A DNA stretch of 31,054 bases from MGOM01 sp035455265 (GCA_035455265.1 DATIFK010000025.1:1-31054); one strand, 5' to 3'; shown: positions 16,853 to 25,106, counted from the stretch's first letter. Numbers and translations: made by a program. The notes: generated by a model from the letters alone, not told the origin.

Positions 16853-17977
16853 ATGGCGGAGAAGCTGGCCGACGCACGGCCGATCACGGAAGAAGCCGAC
16901 TTTCTGCAGATCAAGGCCATCGACCATATCCATTTCTGGGTGGGCAATGCCAAGCACGCCATGTACTACTGGTGGAAGGGCTTCGGTTTTCGGCCGGTGG
17001 CCTACTCGGGGCTGGAAACCGGCAACCGCCGCTTCGCCTCGTACGTTCTCGAGTCGGGCAAGATCCGCTTCGTCGTCTCCGCAGCGTACTCGCCCAGCGA
17101 CGAGATCGCTGCCCATCAACTGCTTCACGGGGACGGCGTGAAGATCGTCGCCCTCGAAGTGGACGACGTCGAGGCAGCGTTCCGCGAGACGACGGCACGC
17201 GGCGGCGCCGCGGCGTGGGCGCCCAAGGAAGAGGCCGATAGCTATGGCGTGCTGCGCACGGCCGCTATCCACACCTACGGGGAAGTGCTGCACGTCTTTG
17301 TCGATCGCGCCGACTACCGGGGGCCGTTCGCGCCCGGTTACCGGCCGCTGGAGATGACGGCCGAGTCGGCTGGCCTGGCGGCCGTCGATCACATCGTCGG
17401 CAACGTGCAGCTGGGCAAGATGAATGAGTGGGTGCGCTTCTACCACGAGGTCATGGGCTTCCGTCAGCTGATTCATTTCGACGATCAGGACATCGGGACG
17501 GAGTACTCGGCGCTGATGTCGAAGGTCATGCAGGACGGCACCGGCCGGGTGAAGCTTCCGATCAACGAGCCGGCCGAGGGCAAGAAGAAGAGCCAGATCG
17601 AAGAATACCTGGACTACTACCTGACGCCGGGCGTCCAGCACATCGCCATGGCAACGGGCGACATCCTGTCGACGATGCGCATCTTGCGCTCGCGCGGGAT
17701 GGAGTTCCTGCGTGTCCCCGACGCCTACTACGCCATCGCCCGCGAGCGTGTAGGCGTCATCGACGAGCCGTTCGACGCCTTGCGCGACCTGGGCATCCTG
17801 GTGGATCGCGACGACGAAGGCTACCTGCTGCAGGTCTTCTCGCGGCCGATCCAGGATCGCCCGACCTCGTTCGTCGAGGTCATCCAGCGCCACGGCAGCC
17901 GCGGGTTCGGCAAAGGGAATTTCAAGGCGCTGTTCGAGGCCCTCGAAGGGGAACAGGCCCGGCGCGGCAACCTCTGA
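16853..17977 (+). CDS. hppD: 4-hydroxyphenylpyruvate dioxygenase
   Basis: 374 residues, two vicinal-oxygen-chelate (glyoxalase-fold) domains. It converts 4-hydroxyphenylpyruvate and O2 to homogentisate and CO2 using Fe(II). The iron ligands are in the C-terminal domain: His180 in AAVDHIVGN, His263 in GVQHIAM and Glu342 in SFVEVIQRHG. The C-terminal GFGKGNFKALFEALE is a strong family signature and closes the active site. The ATG at 16853 has GGAGGAA four nt upstream; the frame is open further upstream but without a site. The FAH gene starts two nt after the stop, so they are one operon. The enzyme implies O2 is available to the host. Confidence 0.97.
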   Translation: MAEKLADARPITEEADFLQIKAIDHIHFWVGNAKHAMYYWWKGFGFRPVAYSGLETGNRRFASYVLESGKIRFVVSAAYSPSDEIAAHQLLHGDGVKIVALEVDDVEAAFRETTARGGAAAWAPKEEADSYGVLRTAAIHTYGEVLHVFVDRADYRGPFAPGYRPLEMTAESAGLAAVDHIVGNVQLGKMNEWVRFYHEVMGFRQLIHFDDQDIGTEYSALMSKVMQDGTGRVKLPINEPAEGKKKSQIEEYLDYYLTPGVQHIAMATGDILSTMRILRSRGMEFLRVPDAYYAIARERVGVIDEPFDALRDLGILVDRDDEGYLLQVFSRPIQDRPTSFVEVIQRHGSRGFGKGNFKALFEALEGEQARRGNL

Positions 17978-17979
17978 CC

Positions 17980-18987
17980 GTGCGCTACGTCACCTTCGAG
18001 CCCCTTTCCGGCGGCGGTCCATGCCTGGGCGTGTTGCTGGGCGAGACCGTCGTCGATCTGGCGCGCGCCGCCGAGAAAACGAAGCGCGGCACCCTGCCGG
18101 ACTCGCTGCTCGGCCTGCTGGAGGCCGGGCCGCAGGCCTGGCAGACGGCGCGCACCGTGGTGGAGTCGCTGACAGGGGAAAGCGCGCTGGAGGCGTGGAG
18201 GCTGGAAGCTGTCCACCTGCGGGCGCCGCTGCCGCGGCCGCGCAGCCTGCGCGATTTCTACGCTTTCGAAGCGCACGTGCGCGCCGCCGCCGCCATCCGG
18301 GGCCGGCCGATGCCCGCCGACTGGTATGAGATGCCGGTCTTCTACTTCGGGCACGCCGGCTCGGTGATCGGACCGGGCGCGCCTGTGACGGCGCCGGCGG
18401 GGAGCGAGGCCCTCGATTTCGAGCTGGAGATCGCCGCCGTCGTGGGCCTGCCCGGAAGGGATCTGAGGCCCGAGGAGGCTGAGGAGCACATCTTCGGGTT
18501 CACGATCTTGAACGATTGGTCGGCGCGCGACCTGCAGCGGCGGGAGATGAGCGTCGGATTGGGGCCGGCCAAAGGGAAGGACTTCGCCACCTCGCTCGGC
18601 CCGTGGCTGGTCACGCCGGACGAACTCGTGTCGCAACGTACCGGACGGCCGGGCGTGTACGACGCGGTCATGCGCGCCCGAGTGAATGGGGTCGAGCGTT
18701 CGCGCGGCAACTGGAAGGAGATCCACTTCTCCTTCGGTGAGATGTTGGCGCGCGCTTCGGCCGACGTCGATCTCAGCCCGGGTGACGTTGTCGGCTCCGG
18801 TACGGTCGGCGGCGGCTGCCTGCTCGAACTGACCGGGGGGCAGGGGCCGTGGCTCAAGCCTGGCGACCGCGTCGAGCTGGAGATCGACGGCCTGGGGATT
18901 CTCGAGAATGTCGTGGCCGCCCGGCCCGCCGGCCGCGCCAACGGGGAGGTTCCCGCGACGGCGGACCTCGCGGGGGAAACACAGTGA
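17980..18987 (+). CDS. Fumarylacetoacetate hydrolase family protein
   Basis: 335 residues. The catalytic FAH domain spans about 90-320. The metal-binding acidic residues sit in LDFELEIAAVVG, then GFTILNDWSARDLQRREM, GPAKGKDFATSLGPWLVTPDE, and GDVVGSGTVGGGC near the end. In tyrosine breakdown such a protein would hydrolyse fumarylacetoacetate to fumarate and acetoacetate. Its length lies between short FAHD1-like proteins and eukaryotic FAH (~420), so activity on another beta-diketone or acylpyruvate remains possible. The context favours fumarylacetoacetase. It starts at the GTG two nt after hppD, implying coupling. Confidence 0.88.
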   Translation: MRYVTFEPLSGGGPCLGVLLGETVVDLARAAEKTKRGTLPDSLLGLLEAGPQAWQTARTVVESLTGESALEAWRLEAVHLRAPLPRPRSLRDFYAFEAHVRAAAAIRGRPMPADWYEMPVFYFGHAGSVIGPGAPVTAPAGSEALDFELEIAAVVGLPGRDLRPEEAEEHIFGFTILNDWSARDLQRREMSVGLGPAKGKDFATSLGPWLVTPDELVSQRTGRPGVYDAVMRARVNGVERSRGNWKEIHFSFGEMLARASADVDLSPGDVVGSGTVGGGCLLELTGGQGPWLKPGDRVELEIDGLGILENVVAARPAGRANGEVPATADLAGETQ

Positions 18988-18998
18988 AGGAGCCGTCG

Positions 18999-19589
18999 AT
19001 GCTGGCGGCGGAACGATCGTCGCTTGATTCATCCTCCGTCGGAGATCCAGAGCTCTTCCTCAGCCTGGCCGAGTTGCAGGCGAGGTTGGCACGGCTCGGG
19101 CGGTCGCCGAAGGACTCGGGTCGCGTCGTCTTGATCGTCCGCAAAGGCCCGGGAGGCCGGCGCGAGACCCCGGGTCAGGTGATGTTGTCGGTCGCGCAGG
19201 GGGTCCCGGGCGACGCCTGGGGGCGCCGGACCTCCCCGCATCCCCAGGCGCAAATCGCCACGATGCAAAGCAGCGTGGCGGCGCTGATTGCCAACGGTCA
19301 GCCGTTGACGCTTTTCGGTGACAACCTGTTCCTGGACCTGGACCTTTCGCAGGAGAATCTGCCGGCCGGGAGCCGCCTGCGGATCGGCGGTGCGATCCTC
19401 GAAGTAGCCGCGCTGCCCCACGATGGGTGTCGCAAGTTTCTCTCCCGCTTCGGAGTGGATGCCTTGAAGTTCGTCTCGGGCAAAGACCTGCGGCACCTCA
19501 ACCTGCGGGGGATCTATCTGCGCGTCGTCGCTGACGGGTTGGTGCGGCCCGGGGACGCGGTGGACGTGATCGAGCGTCCATCCGCCTGA
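18999..19589 (+). CDS. MOSC-domain protein
   Basis: 196 residues. The C-terminal ~140 residues look like a MOSC domain. There is VPGDAWGRR (the family's GD-x-x-G element), a LTLFGDNLFLDLDLS strand pair, LRIGGAILEV, and the conserved cysteine in LPHDGCRKFLSRFG. LRGIYLRVVADGLVRPGD closes the fold. MOSC domains handle sulfur bound to the molybdenum cofactor or catalyse related chemistry. No molybdoenzyme is visible nearby. It sits inside the tyrosine operon (11 nt after the FAH stop, 13 nt before the dioxygenase), so a role there is possible but unknown. The ATG at 18999 is chosen for the AAGGAG seven nt upstream; an earlier GTG at 18984 overlaps that site. Confidence 0.82.
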   Translation: MLAAERSSLDSSSVGDPELFLSLAELQARLARLGRSPKDSGRVVLIVRKGPGGRRETPGQVMLSVAQGVPGDAWGRRTSPHPQAQIATMQSSVAALIANGQPLTLFGDNLFLDLDLSQENLPAGSRLRIGGAILEVAALPHDGCRKFLSRFGVDALKFVSGKDLRHLNLRGIYLRVVADGLVRPGDAVDVIERPSA

Positions 19590-19602
19590 CGAGGAGGAGG
19601 CC

Positions 19603-20766
19603 ATGCCGTACTACGTTCGGATGGGGGAACTGCCGCCCAAACGGCACATCCAGTTCCGCAAGCCGGACGGGGGGCTGTACCGCGAAGAGGTCATGGGGCT
19701 GGAGGGCTTCTCTGGAATCCAGTCCATTCTGTACCACCACTTTCTTCCGCCGCGCGTGGTCCGCAGCGAAGACCTGGGCTCGGCGGAGGTGGAGTATGGC
19801 GACTTCGGCCCGCTGCGCCATCGCGCCTTCGGCACCGCGGACCTGCCGGCCGGCGGCGATCCCGTGGCGGCCCGAAGGGTGCTGCTGGGCAACAGCGACG
19901 TGACCCTGGGCCTGAGCCGGCCGACGGAAAGCATGCGCACCTTCTACCGCAACGCGCAGGCCTATGAAGTGTGGTTCGCTCACCAGGGCGCCGGCGTCCT
20001 TCACACCCAGTTCGGACCCTTGCGCTTCGCTCCCGGCGACTACCTGGTGATCCCGTACGGAACGACCTGGCGCATGGACCTGGACGGTCCGGCGCGGTTC
20101 TTCGTGATCGAGGCCCCCTCCGAAATCGAACCGCCGGCCCGCTATCGTAATCGCTTCGGCCAGATGCTCGAACACGCGCCCTACTGCGAACGGGATATTC
20201 GCCCGCCCGAGGCGGTCGAGGCGCACACCGAGGGCGGCGAGTTCGAAGTGCGGGTCAAGGCGCGCGGCCGGATCACGCGCCACATCCTCGACCATCACCC
20301 GCTCGACGTCGTCGGCTGGGACGGCTACCTCTACCCCTGGGCCTTCAACATCCGCGACTACATGCCCATCACCGGCATGATTCACCAACCTCCGCCGACG
20401 CATCAGACCTTCGCCGGCGCCAACTTCGTCGTGTGCTCGTTCGTACCGCGCTTGTTCGACTACCACCCGCAGGCCATCCCCGTTCCCTACAATCATTCCA
20501 ATGTGAACTCGGACGAAGTGATCTACTACTGCGACGGCAGCTTCATGTCGCGCAAGGGCATCCAGCAGTTCGACATTTCGTTGCACCCGAGCGGGCTGCC
20601 GCATGGCCCCCAACCCGGCGTGACCGAGGCCTCCCTGGGCCAGGCTCGTACCGAGGAGCTGGCGGTGATGGTGGACACGTTCCATCCGCTACAGGTGGCG
20701 GTCGGCGCGCTCGAGCTGGAGAAACCCGGCTACATGGCGTCATGGCTGGAAGGTGATGGGACGTAG
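19603..20766 (+). CDS. hmgA: Homogentisate 1,2-dioxygenase
   Basis: 387 residues, cupin fold. It opens the aromatic ring of homogentisate to maleylacetoacetate with O2 and Fe(II). Key C-terminal features: PYNHSNVNSDEVIYY (His298 and Asp304/Glu305) and HPSGLPHGPQPG (His334). The 36-residue spacing between His298 and His334 equals that of the two His ligands in characterised enzymes (His335/His371 in human). GDYLVIPYGTTWRM and FVIEAPSEIEPP match the N-terminal cupin half. It is shorter than the classical ~440-residue form, as in several bacterial lineages. GAGGAGGAGG precedes the ATG. The stop TAG lies inside a 22-bp inverted repeat. No maleylacetoacetate isomerase gene follows. Confidence 0.93.
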   Translation: MPYYVRMGELPPKRHIQFRKPDGGLYREEVMGLEGFSGIQSILYHHFLPPRVVRSEDLGSAEVEYGDFGPLRHRAFGTADLPAGGDPVAARRVLLGNSDVTLGLSRPTESMRTFYRNAQAYEVWFAHQGAGVLHTQFGPLRFAPGDYLVIPYGTTWRMDLDGPARFFVIEAPSEIEPPARYRNRFGQMLEHAPYCERDIRPPEAVEAHTEGGEFEVRVKARGRITRHILDHHPLDVVGWDGYLYPWAFNIRDYMPITGMIHQPPPTHQTFAGANFVVCSFVPRLFDYHPQAIPVPYNHSNVNSDEVIYYCDGSFMSRKGIQQFDISLHPSGLPHGPQPGVTEASLGQARTEELAVMVDTFHPLQVAVGALELEKPGYMASWLEGDGT

Positions 20767-20817
20767 GCGCAGGCTTTAGCCTGCGGTATCGGGAGGCAGG
20801 CTAAAGCCTGCGCCTAC
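20763..20817 (+). repeat. Perfect 22-bp inverted repeat (REP-like) overlapping the hmgA stop
   Basis: Arms 20763-20784 and 20796-20817 are perfectly complementary over 22 bp, with an 11-nt loop. Each arm itself contains the near-palindrome GCAGGCT-(TT or AA)-AGCCTGC. The hmgA stop codon TAG (20764-20766) is part of the left arm. The absence of a U-run argues against a classical terminator. I recall similar GCAGGCT/AGCCTGC repeats from other GC-rich environmental genomes, unverified here. Confidence 0.85.
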
Positions 20818-20834
20818 GGCACGCAGGCCCGCGC

Positions 20835-20840
20835 TACAAT
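20835..20840 (+). promoter_or_regulatory. Putative -10 of the flavin-reductase-like gene
   Basis: TACAAT at 20835-20840 lies 18 nt after the inverted repeat and 42 nt before the preferred ATG. No clear -35, since that position falls within the repeat. Confidence 0.35.
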
Positions 20841-20882
20841 CACAACGCCGCCGCCTCGCCGGTGTTCCCTCTGTGGGTGCCC

Positions 20883-21518
20883 ATGGAGATCGACCCCGAC
20901 TCCCGTCCCTGGACCTCGATCTACAAGATTCTGATCGGCGCCGTCGTCCCGAGACCCATCGGATGGATCTCGAGCCTGGACGAAGATGGCCGCCGCAATC
21001 TGGCGCCCTTCTCCTTCTTCAACGTGGTGTCCGGTCGCCCACCGCACATCGCTTTCAGCCCTATGATTCGGGAGACGGACGCGGGCGAGAAAGACACCCT
21101 GCGCAACATCCGCGCCACGGGCGAGTTCGTCGTCAACATCGTCACCGAGGCCCTGGCCGAGGCGATGAACATCACCTCGACCGAGTTCCCCTCGCCGATC
21201 GACGAGTTCGAGGCGGCCGGGCTGACGGCGGCGCCCTCGGCCGTCGTCAAGGCCCCGCGAGTGGCGGAAAGCCCGGTGCATCTGGAGTGCCGCGTGGCGC
21301 ACTTGCTCGAGATCGGCGGCCAACCGGGCGCGGCGACGCTGGTCGTCGGCCGCGTTGTCCACCTGCACGTCGATCCATCGGTCCTGCTCGGCGAGGACAA
21401 GATCGATCTGGCGAAACTGCGGCCGATCGGCCGCCTGTCTGGGGCGGCGTACTGCCGCGTCACCGACATTTTCGAAATGAAGCGTCCGGCATCGCAGATC
21501 AAGGCGACCGCTCCATGA
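20883..21518 (+). CDS. Flavin reductase-like (DIM6/NTAB family) FMN-binding protein
   Basis: 211 residues. The split-barrel flavin-binding fold is suggested by KILIGAVVPRPIGWISSLDEDGRRNLAPFSFFNVVSGRPP, which is the typical N-terminal signature. GEFVVNIVTEALAEAMN follows, then ECRVAHLLEIGG and VVGRVVHLHVD. Members reduce FMN with NAD(P)H or carry FMN for other reactions; many are uncharacterised. The ATG at 20883 fits the family start; an in-frame GTG at 20862 is possible. It has a likely promoter of its own and is followed after 40 nt by the ECF ATPase gene. No partner oxygenase is seen, so a link to the tyrosine block is speculative. Confidence 0.87.
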   Translation: MEIDPDSRPWTSIYKILIGAVVPRPIGWISSLDEDGRRNLAPFSFFNVVSGRPPHIAFSPMIRETDAGEKDTLRNIRATGEFVVNIVTEALAEAMNITSTEFPSPIDEFEAAGLTAAPSAVVKAPRVAESPVHLECRVAHLLEIGGQPGAATLVVGRVVHLHVDPSVLLGEDKIDLAKLRPIGRLSGAAYCRVTDIFEMKRPASQIKATAP

Positions 21519-21558
21519 CCTGTCGCACGTCGGTGTTGAAGAGTTGCGGACAGGCGGC

Positions 21559-23166
21559 ATGAGCGCCGCATCCGCGCTGGCGGTGGAGGGCCTTCGTTTC
21601 CAGTACCGCACCCGGTCCGAGCCCGCCATTGACGATGTCACCTTCGAATTGGGGCCGGGCGAGATCCTGCTGGTGGCGGGCGCCAGCGGTTGCGGCAAGA
21701 CGACCCTGGCGCGATGTGTCAACGGGTTGATCCCGCGGACCTACAAGGGCGAGCTGCACGGCCAGATCCGAGTCTTCGGGGAAGATACGGCCGCGTGGCC
21801 CATGGCGCAGATTTCGCAAAAGGTCGGGACCGTGCTCCAGGACCCGGAGCGCCAGATCCTGGGGACGAAGGTGCTGCTGGAGGTTGCCTTCGGCTTGGAG
21901 AACCTCAGTCTGCCCCGGCCGGAGATCCTCGCGCGCGTCGAGGAAGCCCTGCACTACTTGAACATCGCCTCCCTGCGCGACCGTGAGACCTTCCACCTCT
22001 CGGGCGGCGAGAAGCAAAAGGTGGCCGTGGCCGGGGTGCTCGCCATGCGGCCGGCCATCCTGCTGCTGGACGAACCGCTGGCCAGCCTCGATCCGGCCTC
22101 GGCGGTGGAAACGCTCCAGATGGTGCGGCGGCTGGCCGACGAGGGCATGGCCGTCCTGCTCATCGAGCATCGTGTCGAAGACGTGATTCGCATTCACCCG
22201 GACCGCGTGCTCTTCATGGCCGACGGCCGTGTGCGTTATCTCGGGCCACTGGACGGCTTGCTGTCGGTGGTCAGCCACCGCGAGGTCAAGCTGCCGGCGG
22301 AGATGGTGATGCGGAGGGCGGCGCGGGAGCCGGCGCCGGTGCCGCTGCGGGCGCGCCCGGCCGCCGAGACGACGCGGGCGCTGATCCGCTTCGAGGACGT
22401 CACCTTCGGCTATGCCGACGGCCCCGACATCCTCCAGGGAGTCAACCTCGACATCCACGCCGGCGACGTCATCGGCGTGCTGGGCCCGAACGGCGCCGGC
22501 AAGACGACCCTGGTCAAGCATGCCATCGGGCTGTTGAAGCCCAGGTCCGGGAAAGTCACGGTGAACGGCGCGGACACGCGGCAGGCGAGCGTGGCGCAGC
22601 TGGCCGCGGTCGTGGGCTACGTGTTTCAGAGCCCCAGCCACATGCTCTTCGCGCCCTCGGTGAACGAGGAGCTGGCCTTCGGGCCGAAGAACCTCGGCCA
22701 CCCCGCGCGCCAGATCGAAAAGGAGGTGAGACAGGCTCTCGAGATCGTCCATCTGGAAGAGCGAGGCGCCGATTCGCCGCTGGCCCTGTCGTTCGGCCAG
22801 CAAAAGCGGGTCAGCATCGCCGCCATCCTGGCCATGCAGTCGCGCCTGCTGGTCATGGATGAACCCACGGCCGGCCAGGATTATCAGAACTACATGGATT
22901 TCATGGACGCCATCCTGCAAATGCCGGCCTTCGAAGCGATCGTCTTCATCACGCACGACGTCGATCTGGCCGTCAGCTACGCCAACCGCGTCCTGCTGAT
23001 GGCCGACGGACAGGTGCGGGCGGATGGGCCGCCGCACGAAGTCCTGCGCGACCTGACGCTGCTGGAGGCTTGCCGCCTGGTGCCGACTTCGCTCCTGCGG
23101 GAAAACCTGAAGCGAGTCGGCCGGACGGGGCGGTTCTTACGCGCCGAAGCCCTGGCGCATATCTGA
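21559..23166 (+). CDS. ECF transporter double ATPase (fused EcfA-EcfA', YkoD-like)
   Basis: 535 residues with two ABC ATPase domains in one chain. Domain 1: Walker A GASGCGKTT (41-49), signature LSGGEKQ (147-153), Walker B AILLLDEP. Domain 2: Walker A GPNGAGKTT (309-317), a variant signature LSFGQQKR, Walker B LLVMDEPTAGQD and switch His in FITHDVD. This arrangement is that of CbiO/EcfA pairs in energy-coupling-factor importers. The start at 21559 is chosen by alignment to the domain start. It is followed by S and T components, giving a complete single-substrate (group I-type) ECF importer. Confidence 0.92.
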   Translation: MSAASALAVEGLRFQYRTRSEPAIDDVTFELGPGEILLVAGASGCGKTTLARCVNGLIPRTYKGELHGQIRVFGEDTAAWPMAQISQKVGTVLQDPERQILGTKVLLEVAFGLENLSLPRPEILARVEEALHYLNIASLRDRETFHLSGGEKQKVAVAGVLAMRPAILLLDEPLASLDPASAVETLQMVRRLADEGMAVLLIEHRVEDVIRIHPDRVLFMADGRVRYLGPLDGLLSVVSHREVKLPAEMVMRRAAREPAPVPLRARPAAETTRALIRFEDVTFGYADGPDILQGVNLDIHAGDVIGVLGPNGAGKTTLVKHAIGLLKPRSGKVTVNGADTRQASVAQLAAVVGYVFQSPSHMLFAPSVNEELAFGPKNLGHPARQIEKEVRQALEIVHLEERGADSPLALSFGQQKRVSIAAILAMQSRLLVMDEPTAGQDYQNYMDFMDAILQMPAFEAIVFITHDVDLAVSYANRVLLMADGQVRADGPPHEVLRDLTLLEACRLVPTSLLRENLKRVGRTGRFLRAEALAHI

Positions 23167-23189
23167 AGAGGCATAAGGAGCAGAGGAGA

Positions 23190-24128
23190 ATGGACAAGAA
23201 GCTCACTTCCATCGGTCTGACGCTGCTCGCCATCCTGGTCATCTTCCTGGTGCTGGTGTACGTCGGCGGGAACGTGATGGGCATCGAGCGGCTCAAGACG
23301 GGCGAGAACCCGCTTCTGCGTTTCGTCTTTGTGATCGTCGGCCTGCTGATCGCCCTGGTGATCTACTACCTGACGCGCCAGAGCCCGGCCTGGGAGGTCG
23401 GCACGCGCCAGGTGGTGTGGATGGCCATCGGGGCGGCGCTGTACGCCATCTTCTCCTTTCTGTTCAACGGCACGGTCTTCGTCGTACCGTCGTTGAGCCA
23501 GGTGGCATTGCGGCCCGCCATCGCCATCCCGATGTTCTTCGGGTATGCCTTCGGGCCGGTGGTCGGTTTCTTCACCGGGGCGGTGGGCAACATGTTCGGC
23601 GACGCCCTGACCGGCTTCGGGCTGTTCCCGCAGTGGAGCGTCGGCAACGGGCTGGTCGGGTTCATCGCCGGGCTTCCGCTGCTGTTCGCCGACCGCAAGA
23701 AGAGCATGGACACCGTGCTGTGGGTGGGCGGGGTGCTGGCCGTGGTGGCCGCCGCCATCTGGTACTTCAACCGCAGCCTGCCCAACATGCTGTTCTTCGA
23801 CCCCGCCAACAACATCTTCGGCGACGCCACGATCACGATCTTCGCCGGGGCGTCGATCATCGTCGGCTTCGTGCTGGTGCTGATCGTCCGGTTCGCCTTC
23901 GCCAAGAACGTGGATGTGGCGGCGGCGGTCACCTGGGGCATGTTGGGCAACCTGCTCGGTATCGGCTTCGCCGCGGTTTCCGACATCTGGATCAACGGTT
24001 ACTCGCCGGCGGCCGCTATCGTCGGGGAGTTCCTCCCCGCCGCCGGCCCGAACCTGATCTTCGCCGCGATCCTGGTCCCCCTGTTTGTCGTGGCCTACGC
24101 GGGGATGCAGCGGCAGACGGGTCGCTAG
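23190..24128 (+). CDS. ECF transporter S component (UPF0397-like), extended N-terminus
   Basis: 312 residues, highly hydrophobic. Membrane segments appear at about 8-28, 43-63, 75-95, 105-150, 160-180, 190-205, 220-245, 250-275 and 280-305. The core, with FFGYAFGPVVGFFTGAVGNMFGD and QWSVGNGLVGFIAGL, resembles the UPF0397-type substrate-binding S subunits (membrane vitamin or cofactor binders). Usual S components have ~180-220 residues and six helices. Here roughly 75 extra residues with two helices precede the core, and an insertion with FNRSLPNMLFFDPANN lies in the second half. AGGAG lies five nt before the ATG. The substrate cannot be predicted. Confidence 0.8.
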   Translation: MDKKLTSIGLTLLAILVIFLVLVYVGGNVMGIERLKTGENPLLRFVFVIVGLLIALVIYYLTRQSPAWEVGTRQVVWMAIGAALYAIFSFLFNGTVFVVPSLSQVALRPAIAIPMFFGYAFGPVVGFFTGAVGNMFGDALTGFGLFPQWSVGNGLVGFIAGLPLLFADRKKSMDTVLWVGGVLAVVAAAIWYFNRSLPNMLFFDPANNIFGDATITIFAGASIIVGFVLVLIVRFAFAKNVDVAAAVTWGMLGNLLGIGFAAVSDIWINGYSPAAAIVGEFLPAAGPNLIFAAILVPLFVVAYAGMQRQTGR

Positions 24129-24131
24129 GGA

Positions 24132-24196
24132 CGGAGGCGTCGAGGGGCGAAGCCGTCATCCGGCGCGACGGGGACGGCTTCGCCGCCTCGCCTCCG
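24132..24196 (+). other. Long hairpin between ECF S and T genes
   Basis: An inner 12-bp perfect stem (24146-24157 with 24173-24184, 15-nt loop) is flanked by an outer 8-bp perfect stem (24132-24139 with 24189-24196). It starts four nt after the S-component stop and ends 20 nt before the T-component ATG. No U-run. It could stabilise the upstream mRNA or reduce T-component expression. Confidence 0.65.
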
Positions 24197-24215
24197 CACA
24201 GGCCGATCAGCAACC

Positions 24216-25097
24216 ATGCTGGTGACGTGGCGCTACCGTAAGCGCCGATCCCTCATCCAGTGGTTCGACCCACGGGCGTGGATCCTGTTCTACGCCTGCT
24301 ACCTGGGCTCGACCCTGTTCTTCTGGGACCTGCGCTTCCTGGCGCCATTGGTGCTGGTGGCTCTGGTCGTCTTGTTCACCTCCGGGGTGGAGTGGCGTGA
24401 AGTTCGGCGCGCCTTCCTGTTCATCATCGGCTTCATCCTGTTCTTCTCGTTCTTCACCTTTCTCACCGGCCGCGGCGGCGTCGAGGTGTACAAGGAAGAG
24501 CACCTGATCCGGAGCTTCCAGGCGCCGTTCACGATCCTGGGTTGGCAGCCGACGCTGAATGTGACGATCGAGCGCGCCGTCTTTGCTGTCAGCCAGTGGG
24601 GCCGGATCTTCGGGATCGCCGTCATGACGATCCTGATCCCCTACACCCTCGACCCCGCCCTGTACGGTGTGACCTTTCACGGCTTGGGGCTGCCGGACAA
24701 GATCGCTTATGCCGTCGACCTGACGATGCGCTTCGTGCCGACGTTCGGCCGGGACTTCCAACTGACGGTCGACGCGCAGCGCGCCCGAGGCTACGAACTG
24801 GAGAAGGTCCGGGGCGGGCTGATCGCCCAGGTGCGCAAACTGGCACCGATCATGGTGCCGGTGATCATTCACGCCATCATGGGCAGCGAGGACATCATCG
24901 ACGCCATGGACCTGCGGGCCTTCGGCATCGGCCCGCGTACCTGGGTGCAGACGCTCGAGTACAAGCGACGTGATCGCATCCTGATCGCCGTCGGCGTCGT
25001 GATGTTGGTCGGTTCGCTGGTGGTGGTGTTCCTGGGCTACGGTGGATTCTGGGTGCCGCCGGCTCTGTTCCGTATGTTCGGGATTTCGGCGGGCTAG
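24216..25097 (+). CDS. ECF transporter T component (EcfT)
   Basis: 293 residues, the transmembrane coupling subunit that links the ATPases to the S component. Hydrophobic segments lie near residues 25-60, 65-90, 125-150 and 250-275. The cytoplasmic coupling helices carry ARG (190-192) in DAQRARGYELEK, and a second, variant motif RAFG (234-237) in DAMDLRAFGIG, where ARS/ARG-type triplets are usual. The gene follows the S component after 87 nt that contain a long hairpin, and its ATG lacks a good Shine-Dalgarno. This may keep T levels lower than S. Confidence 0.88.
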   Translation: MLVTWRYRKRRSLIQWFDPRAWILFYACYLGSTLFFWDLRFLAPLVLVALVVLFTSGVEWREVRRAFLFIIGFILFFSFFTFLTGRGGVEVYKEEHLIRSFQAPFTILGWQPTLNVTIERAVFAVSQWGRIFGIAVMTILIPYTLDPALYGVTFHGLGLPDKIAYAVDLTMRFVPTFGRDFQLTVDAQRARGYELEKVRGGLIAQVRKLAPIMVPVIIHAIMGSEDIIDAMDLRAFGIGPRTWVQTLEYKRRDRILIAVGVVMLVGSLVVVFLGYGGFWVPPALFRMFGISAG

Positions 25098-25106
25098 CTT
25101 CCCGCT

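Noticed and set aside
16607..17893. Minus-strand frame antisense to hppD
   Set aside because: Shadow of hppD; no motifs and no ribosome site.
22741..22860. Defective second ABC signature (LSFGQ) in the ECF ATPase
   Set aside because: LSFGQ/LSFGE-type signatures occur in working CbiO/EcfA domains; Walker A and B and the switch His are intact.
21499..23037. Minus-strand frame antisense to the ECF ATPase
   Set aside because: Composition typical of an antisense frame (His, Gln, Asp, Arg rich); the plus strand has two full ABC domains.
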